A DNA stretch of 64,000 nucleotides from Chitinophagaceae bacterium (GTDB lineage: Bacteria; Bacteroidota; Bacteroidia; Chitinophagales; Chitinophagaceae): assembly GCA_016720775.1 (NCBI GenBank), contig JADKJX010000004.1, positions 310,001 through 374,000 of the forward strand, given 5' to 3'. Positions 27,787 to 36,870 of this stretch are shown here, piece after piece. The position numbers and the translations under genes are program-made. Each line of letters starts with the position of its first letter. Positions within the stretch are counted from its first letter, which is position 1. The notes under the pieces were generated by a model. The model was given only the letters and a program-made list of their open reading frames with translations, was not told the origin of the DNA and searched no databases.

Positions 27787-28285
27787 ATTTATCTCTTTTC
27801 TTTTTGCCTTGACGCAAAAAGAAACAAAAAAGTCAAGGACAACCCGAATGGCTCCGCCCGTTTGTCCGGCCCACGCCACTGTACCACTATATCTTTTACG
27901 CTGCGTATTTCAACACATACCTTTCTTCCGGATATTTTTGTACTATACACAATTCATTTTTTTAAGTGTAGCAGTTTGATTGTCTGAAAGACCAAAATCG
28001 AAAAATACCATGGTTGATATCCTCCGATGAAAACCCGAAAGATCGTCTGCATTAAATTTAATGCGGTTTTTATTTGCATGAACTCTTGCGTCTAAGAGTA
28101 GAATTACCAATGTACAAGCTACAGTAGTACTAAAGTTAAATCAGGGAACCATCCCGTATCAGGGTTGTAATCGGATACGGGGCTCCTTTTTTGTTTCTTC
28201 TGAGCGGAGCCGAAGAATTTGGAGAAGCAAAAAAGAAAAATAAGAAAAACTTAAACTGACAAATTATATAAAAGAAAATTTAAGA
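27787..28285. other. Gene-free stretch with two stem elements
   Basis: About 500 bases without a supported gene. A repeat-like element with CCTTGAC (27807-27813) and GTCAAGG (27832-27838) brackets an A-rich loop; this sort of sequence is common between genes of related bacteria. A second stem, CCCGTATC (28153-28160) and GATACGGG (28174-28181), followed by CTCCTTTTTTG, could be a terminator. Nothing else is seen. Confidence 0.4.
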
Positions 28286-28868
28286 TTACTTTTTCGTCAT
28301 CTCATCCATCCACCGCATTATCTCCGCTCCTTCCTCTGCGCTGCATGGATTTTGTGCATGGCCCAAAAAATACTGCACCACTTTTTCGATCATCGGCTGC
28401 TGCACATGCTGGAGCAGTTCGAAATCAAACCGGGTTGTTTTATTATCAGCAACAAATTCAATGCTGTTGCCGCTGAAAAAACCAAAGCTGAGTTTGCCGG
28501 TGCTGCCGGTAATTTCGCAATGATCTTTATTTACGGGCGCATTAAAATCCCATTCGCCGTTAAAAACCACACCGCTTTCAAATAAGATATCAGCGGCAAC
28601 CACATCATCAGCAACATAAAGTTTATTTTGATTTGATGAAGTGCCGCTTATCTTTATTGCATTGCCGAAGAGCCAGTATATAATATCAAGCTGGTGTGGG
28701 GCCAGGTCGTGGAAGAGGCTGCCGCCTGAGAGCTATCATGGTAATTTGAGAATTGTTCTTTCCCTCGTCTTTTATCTTTTGCATCATAGCCATGTCAATG
28801 GTTTCCTGAGCAACAGAAAAGGATATAATAATAAATAACAGGCTGATGGTGGAAAGTAGTTTCTTCAT
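28286..28868 (-). pseudogene. Chimeric relic: M28-like peptidase start joined to a Gfo/Idh/MocA oxidoreductase end
   Basis: Reading from 28868, the first 42-45 residues give a signal peptide and mature start (KKLLSTISLLFIIISFSVAQ, then KIKDEGKNNSQ) typical of M28 family peptidases. Near 28732 the sequence switches without a gap into the C-terminal half of an oxidoreductase, in another frame, reaching the stop at 28286 (FFSGNSIEFVADNK, LLQHVQQPMIEKVVQYF, EEGAEIMRWMDEM). That half closely resembles the intact paralogue at 32024-33001. A deletion fusing two neighbouring genes explains both the missing peptidase body and the missing NAD-binding part. Neither piece can work alone. Confidence 0.65.
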
Positions 28869-28961
28869 GTGTGGGAGTTTTAGATATACAATTTAAGGTT
28901 TTCTTTTTTCCCTGCAATCCTCCAGGCGGCATCTACCGTTTTTGTTGGAAGAAAAGAATAC

Positions 28962-31949
28962 CTACCAAACCTCCCAATCAACAGCAATGGCTTCATTCCT
29001 CGATGTTGGTTTCTGCATTCCTTTGGTAAGCTCTACTACCCTTGCACCTACTACCTTTTTCAATTCGCTGATCTTCATCGAGGGATATTTATCCATTGCT
29101 TCCATAACACAATAGGTAAACACACCGTTCTTAAGATCGCCTTTTTCAAGCGCAAACTCAGTGCCGGCGGCAGCGGATATGATGGTGGCACCGGTGCTCT
29201 TGCCTACATTTACAAAAAGGTTCTGCATCAGTTCAAAACTATTTTGCAGGCCCAGTTTTTTTGATCCGTCTGCCGTACTGGTAACAACCACACCTCTTGA
29301 TACTACGTGATTTGAATCCATTGTTGATTTATTTATTGCAACCTGCTGGAATTCTTCTTTATCCACTTCTCCACTGTGACAGGCATCTATCAGCATCAGT
29401 TTTTTACGGGCAGGGATGCTGTCGAGCAAGCTTTCCAGTTCATCATACGAAAGGCCGTTCTCTTCGGGCTTTGCAAAATTTACATTAAAAGTGGATAGAT
29501 AATAATCATAGTCTTTGCTCAACAAACCATGGCCTGAGTAAGAGATGATGACCTTATCATTGACGGTTGTTTGTAATAACTTTTGTTTAAGTGCCTTTAC
29601 ATTACTGATACTGACGTGTTCATTGAAAAGTGTATCAATGACAATGTTGTTGCCATATTTCTGCTTTAATTTAACTGCCAGGTCACGGATGTCTTTTGTA
29701 CTGTAATTGAGGTTATAGGTTGCATCTGCAAATTTATCGATGCCTATGCCGATAAAATAAGTGGTTTCTTTTTGCTGTATAGCGGGCGTGTATTTAACAA
29801 CCAGCGGCATCCGGTAACTCTCCGTACCATTCACATTAGTGATGGAGGTTTCAATTCGATTCTCGCCCTGCGATAATTTAACGGCAATGGTTTTATCAAA
29901 ATTGTTTGAATTGTTTTTTCGGATACTGCTACCACGCTGGCCATATACCGGAACTTCATTAACCCAAACATTATACCGGTCGAGTTTATATGTGCTGTCC
30001 GTTCCTTTAATATGCAGTATCATATTTTCTTTTTTTTGTTCCGTTAAAATATTATCCCGGTTCACAAAACCGGCTTCCGGTAGACTATAGCCATCCCGGA
30101 AAGAAGTAGTATCAACACCCAGTTTTTTCAGGCGCTTATAATATGCATTTCGGTATGTCTTAATTAATGCGGTATCCGGGTTACCTAAGGTCTGTAATAC
30201 CAGGTCGGGGCGGTTATATTTTACATCCAGTTGTTCAAAGCTGATCACTTTCAGGTCATTGGTTACATAATGAAGCAGCCGGGCTGCCCCGGTAGAACTT
30301 TGATAATAACCGGAAGGAATTTGCAAAAGATAATCAGTACCGTCTACCGGAAAAAAAGAAAATACAAATTCATGTTTAATCATGTCATACAAACGTACCG
30401 TATTGTCTTCGCAGGTTATCAGTAATTTTCTGCTGTCGGGGCTGAAGTGTAAATCAGTGATCAATTCTTCCAGCCCAAATCCTCCATTTAAATCTTCGTA
30501 ATCGGGCTTTGCTAAATAATGCTTAGAAGTATCTACCGGCATTCCGAATATGTTCATTACTGTATAAATGATTCCGTACCTGATCTCTTCCGGTACAGTC
30601 CAGTAATTCACTACATTTGCTCCCCAGTCAACTTGTATCATTCCGTCGGGGCTGAAACTATCTCTTACGTATTTTCTTCTTTCGTTGAGGGTATCTTCTG
30701 CATAATGGGGATTTTTTACCTTTTTCCTGATAACTGGCAAAATGTTATTGTCAATATGCAAATTGCCATTCGGCGTATTTAAAACCATGGTACTCTTTGA
30801 AGTGAAAACATATATCTTTTTTCCGTCGGCACTATAAACTGAATTTTGAATTTTATTAGTACGACCAGTTAATTCAACCAGGTACTTTCCGGAAACTGCA
30901 TCCCATATTTTGGCAGTATGGTCAGCTGATGCAGTTACGATCTTTTTACCATCAGGACTGAACTGGGCATCATTCACCTGTGCTGTATGTCCTTTAAGTT
31001 CGTTTATTAATCTTCCCGTCGCAGATTCCCAGATCTTAACCTGGTTTCCTGAAGCAGTTATTATTTTTCTTCCATCCCCGCTGAAGCGGGCAATATTTAC
31101 CCGGTCATTAAATCCCCTGAGCCTCATAATTATTTTTCCGTTCGCTGCCATCCTTATCGAAACGGTGGAGTCCTTTTGGGGCAAGATAATTTTTTTCCCA
31201 TCCGGGCTGAAAAAGAGCAGGAAGTCATTCTCATAGATTCCTTTATAAACAAGGTTGCTTAATGTATAAAGCCGTTTGCCGTTGTGTGCATCAAAGAATA
31301 TGGCTGCTGAATAATTTTTACTGGTATCTTCAAAGTCAATTTCGTACCGGGTTACCTGTCCGGCTATATTCCCATTTGGACTGGAAACATACTGAACATA
31401 CCTGTTAAGGGCCGTTACGGTATCTGTCAGCGCCGCTAAAACGTATGTCATTTTTTTATTTTCCGGGTTTGTTTTACCCATTGTTTCATCCACCGTAACT
31501 GTGCCGGTTTTTTTTCCGGTAGCATTGTACTGGTCTATTTTTGTACTGCCAGCTATATATTCGTCCTTATAGTATTGGGAATATTCCTTCCCCGTATTCA
31601 TCTCCCATATTTGCAAAAGGTCATATTCAGCATTATATGGATTTTCTGCGTAATTCAGTACAATAAAATTCCCGTCAGGCGTAAACCGGGCCGATTTCAA
31701 TGGTACCATAGATGCATCTACATAAGGCTTGAAGTCTTTCAACAATTTACCCGACCTGGTCTCCCATAACTTACCTGTACCATCATTGGAAATGGTGAGT
31801 ATTTTTTTTCCATCACGGCTGAACTGAATTTCTGTAATAGCTCCTGTATGGCCCACCGGAACCACAAGCCTGGGCAGTTGTGCAACGCAAACAGTGAGCG
31901 AACTGAACAGGAAATAAATACAGGATGATAAAACATGCCTTTGCAGCAT
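28962..31949 (-). CDS. Secreted WD40-repeat and caspase-like (C14) protease
   Basis: 995 residues. Signal peptide 1-23. WD40-type beta-propeller repeats occupy about 30-560, with G-H-x-x-x-[IV] starts and FSPDGKKI[VLI] strands (e.g. HTAQVNDAQFSPDGKKIV, FSPDSRKLLI). A linker with Ig-like strands (about 650-720) follows. The C-terminal caspase-like domain is at about 740-990, with the catalytic His in IISYSGHGLL (about 810) and the catalytic Cys in LIDACHSGE (about 855). Its first strand is TYFIGIGIDKF. The pair of His and Cys is complete, so it should be an active cysteine protease. The propeller may act as a sensor or binding partner. Signal and family suggest a periplasmic or surface role, unlike most bacterial caspases. 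Confidence 0.85.
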   Translation of the reverse strand: MLQRHVLSSCIYFLFSSLTVCVAQLPRLVVPVGHTGAITEIQFSRDGKKILTISNDGTGKLWETRSGKLLKDFKPYVDASMVPLKSARFTPDGNFIVLNYAENPYNAEYDLLQIWEMNTGKEYSQYYKDEYIAGSTKIDQYNATGKKTGTVTVDETMGKTNPENKKMTYVLAALTDTVTALNRYVQYVSSPNGNIAGQVTRYEIDFEDTSKNYSAAIFFDAHNGKRLYTLSNLVYKGIYENDFLLFFSPDGKKIILPQKDSTVSIRMAANGKIIMRLRGFNDRVNIARFSGDGRKIITASGNQVKIWESATGRLINELKGHTAQVNDAQFSPDGKKIVTASADHTAKIWDAVSGKYLVELTGRTNKIQNSVYSADGKKIYVFTSKSTMVLNTPNGNLHIDNNILPVIRKKVKNPHYAEDTLNERRKYVRDSFSPDGMIQVDWGANVVNYWTVPEEIRYGIIYTVMNIFGMPVDTSKHYLAKPDYEDLNGGFGLEELITDLHFSPDSRKLLITCEDNTVRLYDMIKHEFVFSFFPVDGTDYLLQIPSGYYQSSTGAARLLHYVTNDLKVISFEQLDVKYNRPDLVLQTLGNPDTALIKTYRNAYYKRLKKLGVDTTSFRDGYSLPEAGFVNRDNILTEQKKENMILHIKGTDSTYKLDRYNVWVNEVPVYGQRGSSIRKNNSNNFDKTIAVKLSQGENRIETSITNVNGTESYRMPLVVKYTPAIQQKETTYFIGIGIDKFADATYNLNYSTKDIRDLAVKLKQKYGNNIVIDTLFNEHVSISNVKALKQKLLQTTVNDKVIISYSGHGLLSKDYDYYLSTFNVNFAKPEENGLSYDELESLLDSIPARKKLMLIDACHSGEVDKEEFQQVAINKSTMDSNHVVSRGVVVTSTADGSKKLGLQNSFELMQNLFVNVGKSTGATIISAAAGTEFALEKGDLKNGVFTYCVMEAMDKYPSMKISELKKVVGARVVELTKGMQKPTSRNEAIAVDWEVW

Positions 31950-32023
31950 ATCGAAACTTTTCTATAAGATATATCTTTTTGGCAACTAATTATGAGACAA
32001 AATGTATAAGTACTACTGAAGTT

Positions 32024-33001
32024 TTATGTACAATTACTGCAGATCCCAATCCACCGCATGATCTCTGCTCCTTCTTCAGCAGTACAAGGGTTTCCTGCCT
32101 CATTCCTAAAATACTGTACAACTTTTTCGATCATAGGCTGCTGTACATGCTGCAGCAGGTCAAAATCAAAACGGGTGATTTGGTTGTTTGTAACCAGTTC
32201 AATACTGTTGCCGCTGAAAAAACTGAAACTGAGTTTACCAGTGCTGCCAATAATTTCACAACGATCCTTGTTTGCTGCCGCATTAAAATTCCAGTTGCCC
32301 TTAAAATCCACACCGTTTTCAAACTGTATATTGCCACTGACCGTATCATCAGCAGCATAAACTTTATTTTGGTTTGAAGCCCTGCCGTTTATTTCCGTTG
32401 CCGGGCCAAAAAGCCAAAACATGATATCGAGTTGGTGTGGGGCCAGGTCGTGGAAGAGGCCGCCGCCGGAGATGGCCGGGTTTACCCGCCAGGCATTTTT
32501 TTCAACAGCCAGTTCTTCTTTGGTCATTGCAGGGCGACAGAATTGAAGATATACAAGCCCTGGTTCACCGATCATCTTTTCATTTATCAACTCTTTTATC
32601 TTTTTAAACAATGGCCATTTCCGCCGGTAATGCGCAACAACAAGTTTTACATTTTTTTCAGCAGCGGCATTGGCCATTCGTTGCGCTGATGCATAATTCA
32701 GGGTCATGGGTTTTTCCACGTACACCGGTTTGCCGGCATGGATGGCAGCCAGGGTATATGCTTCGTGTGAGTCGGGCGGCGTGGCAATATAGATAGCATT
32801 TACTCCGGGGTCGTTGATGAGCTGACTGGCATCATCATACCAGCGTGGTACATTATGCCGCTTTGCATAGTCGGCCGCTTTTTCCCCATTGCGGCGCATT
32901 ACGGCAACCAATGCCGAGTTGGGCACTTTATTAAATGCCGGCCCGCTCTTGACTTCGGTCACATCGCCGCAGCCGATGATGCCCCAGTGGATGATGTTCA
33001 T
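32024..33001 (-). CDS. Gfo/Idh/MocA family oxidoreductase
   Basis: 325 residues. An NAD(P)-dependent dehydrogenase acting on sugars or sugar-like compounds. Rossmann start WGIIGCGDVTEVKSGPAF (about 6-23); the EKP motif in YVEKPMTLNY near 95; and the C-terminal fold with GGGLFHDLAPHQLDIMFW (about 178-195), whose His may be catalytic. The last residues (IGICSNCT) differ from the paralogue's end (MDEMT), and a one-base repair in the GGG near 32049 would give a stop at 32034, so a minor 3' base error is possible. A truncated paralogue is at 28286-28735; the caspase gene lies between them, all on the same strand. Confidence 0.85.
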   Translation of the reverse strand: MNIIHWGIIGCGDVTEVKSGPAFNKVPNSALVAVMRRNGEKAADYAKRHNVPRWYDDASQLINDPGVNAIYIATPPDSHEAYTLAAIHAGKPVYVEKPMTLNYASAQRMANAAAEKNVKLVVAHYRRKWPLFKKIKELINEKMIGEPGLVYLQFCRPAMTKEELAVEKNAWRVNPAISGGGLFHDLAPHQLDIMFWLFGPATEINGRASNQNKVYAADDTVSGNIQFENGVDFKGNWNFNAAANKDRCEIIGSTGKLSFSFFSGNSIELVTNNQITRFDFDLLQHVQQPMIEKVVQYFRNEAGNPCTAEEGAEIMRWIGICSNCT

Positions 33002-33033
33002 GCACTAATTTACAAATGAATATTGAATTGGGG

Positions 33034-33100
33034 TTATAGCAGGACAAAGTCCTGCAACCAGTGCATCCCGGTCAGAGACCGGACGGTGAACCGTGATGAG
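33034..33100. repeat. Twin-hairpin repeat, family B, copy 1
   Basis: GCAGGAC/GTCCTGC is followed by CCCGGTC/GACCGG, separated by AACCAGTGCAT. The same pair, with slight changes, occurs at 40843-40892 and as a decayed copy at 36897-36932. The rest of the 33002-33379 gap is A+T-rich with no gene. Confidence 0.75.
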
Positions 33101-34984
33101 TTGGGAATTTCGAATTAATCTGGTTTATGTTCAGGCTGCCGGATCGTTATTCACTGCTTACCCACACAAATATTATTAAATTGTTACGACAAGATTACCG
33201 CAATGTTAGTATGCACATCTTTTCAATGCTTATTCACACTAACCTCCTGAAATGCTGTGCCAGCATACATTGCTGCAATGTTATCATTTTATAAACATTT
33301 TTGTCCGCCTCTTTCTGCGTTTTTTTATCTGCTATTTTTATTAGGCACAAACTACTTTATCATTAAACAGCAAAAGATTATGGAAAATGTTTCCCTTTCT
33401 CTGGCAACACCCGGAGTAAAAAAGATCATTCAGTGTCTGCAAACATTTATTGCGGTTATCCTGGTTTTATCATCAGGTAACCTGTATCCAAACCTCCCCT
33501 GTCAATTCATGCAACTTACTTACAAAGGTTGGCGGACTTGCCAGTGCAAACGGTGCTGAGATATCCGCCTTTCTCCCGGCAGCAAACGTGTTTACACAGT
33601 AGCAGGGCCTGTTATTGAATACCACATCATGAGCAATACCGGAGCGCTCACTCCCGGCGGATCGTTGCCATTGGGCTTTACACTGGCAGCAAGTGATTCT
33701 GCAATACCCAACAGTGTTGCTGTTAACAACAACCGCCTGGCTGCTTCTTATGCCATCATCAATAAAACCAGCAAGGCGCAGCAACCCGGTCGTGTTACTT
33801 TTTATAATGCAGCCAATGGCGCTGTACAGAAATCTGTAGAGGTAGGTTACCTGCCTGATATGGTCACCTTTACCAGTGATGGAAAAAAACTGCTCACCGC
33901 CAATGAAGCAGAACCGAATGGGTATAATCTGCCGGATTCATTTGATCCGGAAGGTTCAGTAAGCATCGTTGATCTTTCTGCAGGTATGAACAATATCACT
34001 GTACAGAATGCATCATTCAGTTCTTTCAATGGGCAGATCGCTGCGCTGCGGGCCGCAGGCGTACGTATATACGGGCCCAACGCCACCGTAGCGCAGGACC
34101 TTGAGCCAGAATACATCGCTATCTCTCCCGACGGAACAACAGCATGGGTAACCCTGCAGGAGAACAATGCATTTGCCACTGTTGACATCGCTTCTGCCAC
34201 TGTTACCAATATAATCCCGCTTGGGTTAAAAATCATAATCGTCCTACTGTCTTGGATTGGAAACATTTGAATTCAACAACATGCCATCGATCGGTAATAC
34301 AGCAGCCGGACAGCCGGTTCCACTTGGCGGATTCTCGGGCCTGTCATTTGAAGGATATGCAGCAAATGGTAATATGAAATTCATCACGCATACCGATCGT
34401 GGTCCGAATGGTGAACCAACCGGTATCAATCGCCCGTTCTTTCTTCCCAACTTTGCACCGGAGATCGTTCGTTTTGAACTGAGCCGTTCTACCGGGCAAA
34501 TCAGCATTACACAACGTATTCAATTAAAAAGATCAGCAACACAATTGCTCACTGGTTTGCCTAATACAGCAATCAGTGGAGATGCCAACCTTCCTTATAA
34601 TGATGAAGTTCCTGTTGATCTGCAGAATCATGTCATCAGTCCATTGGATCCACTCGGTGCCGACCTGGAAGCGATCTATGTAGCTGCAGATGGTTCTTTC
34701 TGGATGGTGGATGAATATCGCCCCGCTATTTATCATTTTGCTCCCGACGGCGTATTGATCAAACGTTTTGTTCCAGCGGGAACCGCTGCAGCAGCAGGAC
34801 AACCGGCCGGAACTTTCGGCGAAGAAAAATTACCGGCCGTGATAGGACAGCGCCGCCAGAACCGTGGCTTTGAAGCGATCGCTTTCCAGAACGGAAAATT
34901 CTACGCTTTTATCAAAGCCGATGCGTAACCCGGCCTCATTAAGCAACACCGTTTTGAATGGATTAAAGAATACCCGTGTGATCG

Positions 34985-35625
34985 ATTCGACCCGGTTACG
35001 GAAACAACAACTGGCCAGTAAAATAATGGACACGCGGCGTTGCCGACCCCATCCCGTGCAGATAAGTCGGGAGCCGTTGACGGTCGGAGAGTTCCCTTAT
35101 TGGCGCGCGAGCTGACAGTGATCCAAAGCGTTTAAAAGAAAATCCGTTTCAGTGCGCTCCAATGTAAGCTGCCGCTCAAGGTAAACCTAAGACAGGGCGG
35201 GACCCCTTCCAAGGCCCTGGTCGCTGGCCGTGAAAGTGCCTCCTGGCACCATTGCGGCGACCGTTTACGAGCCTGGTGGGGACGGATCGATGCAGAACCA
35301 ACCTTGGCGTCGGATACAGCATGGTAGGAGCAGCGCGGACAGGGGTCCGGCGGAAGGGTAGTCAGCGACGCCGTGGAACGGGCAAACTTTTTCAGGAGCG
35401 CGCTTGAAGCCGTGGGGCGCCGGTAGTGCTGACCGTTATGCAGCCTTCTTAAGACAATGCACCTGCGTCTTAGCTTCTCGCCGGGATGGCGATGCAGAGT
35501 TTGAACAGATACCTTGGGCGCCCGTTCATTCAGCTCGAATTCAACGGTCGGGCAGTGGCGAGAACTGGAGTCACGCGCCCAGCTGTTTATTCAGAAGGAC
35601 CTGGGCTTGATTCGCAGTGATCGGC
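34985..35625 (+). other. Corrupted tract inside the choice-of-anchor I/phytase gene
   Basis: A stretch clearly richer in G+C than its surroundings, with stops in all frames. Allowing small indels, remnants of the expected protein can still be read: ADK-GDAV-VGEF near 35059-35095, RFS-ATNVS near 35146-35170, and LFNSEG...FDSRSD near 35582-35620 just before the intact VPYLFVGMERIG. The tract is shorter than the missing part of the protein should be, so it carries many net deletions. This supports local base-calling or assembly error rather than inserted DNA. Confidence 0.5.
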
Positions 35626-36842
35626 CGAGAAACTGTTATCGTTGGCTGCAGAGTTCCCTATTTATTTGTTGGTATGGAACGCATCGGTGATATCGCTGTA
35701 TACAATATAAGTGATCCCCTTAAACCCATATTTGTTCAATACATCAATACAGCAGAAGAACTGGGTGTGGAAGGATTGGTATTTGTAACTGCTGAAAAAA
35801 GCCCGACCGGGAAACCACTGGTGATCGCTTCTGCTGAAGTAAGCAAAACAGTTGCGGTATTTGAAGTGAATATGCCTTCGATTACAGTTACTGAAACATC
35901 AGGATTAGAAAACAATGATGCTGTTATCTGCAGTGGACACCCGTAACACTTACCGCTTCAGGCAGTGCCCCCTACTTATGGAGCACGGGTGCAACATCAC
36001 AATCAATTACCGTTTCACCAACAAGCACCACTACCTATAGCGTTACAGCATGTTCACTTACTGCATCACAAAAGATAACAGTAAGACAGGCAACCCCGTC
36101 TTCTATTTACCCCGTACCGGAGAACAATATCTTCACAGGCGGTATACCAACCAACCTGTATCTCGGATACGGCCCGAAGAAACTCACCTTATTCGTAACT
36201 GCACATCACAGCGGCATACCGTTCACTTATTCATGGACAGGAAGCGGATTGAACAATTACACATCTGCTGAGCCGGTGTTTACAGCAACTGCTCCCGGTT
36301 CTTATACCTTAACATGCACGGTTACCAACAAATACGGCTGCACATCCACCTGCAGCGTTACCATCTGTGTTACCGATGTTCGTGTACCGGGAACATCTAA
36401 TAAAGTATATCTCTGTCATACAGATGCTGGAGGAAGCAACCCAACCACACTTGCTGTAAATACAAGCGCTGTCGACAATCACCTCAGTGTTCATGGCGAT
36501 AAACTGGGTAAGTGCGGTGAAACGCCTTGCGCACAACAGTTGATAAGCAGATCTTCTGTTGAAGAGATCATCATCAATGAGGAAACTCCGTTCAGCGTAA
36601 AAGTTCTTCCTAACCCAAGCAGCAATTACTTTACATTACAGGTACAAAGCGACCTGAAAGAACATGTTGAAATCAGGGTAACCGACCTGCAGGGAAGAAG
36701 AGTGTACAATACACGTGGTAATGCCGCAAGCTTCAGGTTTGGAGAAACCTTTGTTAAAGGAATTTATTTAGTGGAAGTGGTGCAGGGTGATCAGAAACGG
36801 GTATTGAAACTTATCAAACATAGGACCCATTCAGTTTATGGA

Positions 36843-36870
36843 GGCCATCCGCCAGTTGGCGGATGGCCTT
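36843..36870 (+). terminator. Perfect hairpin over the 3' end of the choice-of-anchor gene
   Basis: AGGCCATCCGCC / GGCGGATGGCCT with a 4-base loop (AGTT). It overlaps the last codons of the annotated frame, another hint that the true stop lies slightly upstream. The T-tract is weak. Confidence 0.6.

Noticed and set aside
34985..35625. Possible inserted foreign element (higher G+C, no frame)
   Set aside because: Remnants of the surrounding gene can be read through it in the right order, so corruption of the same gene is more likely than insertion.
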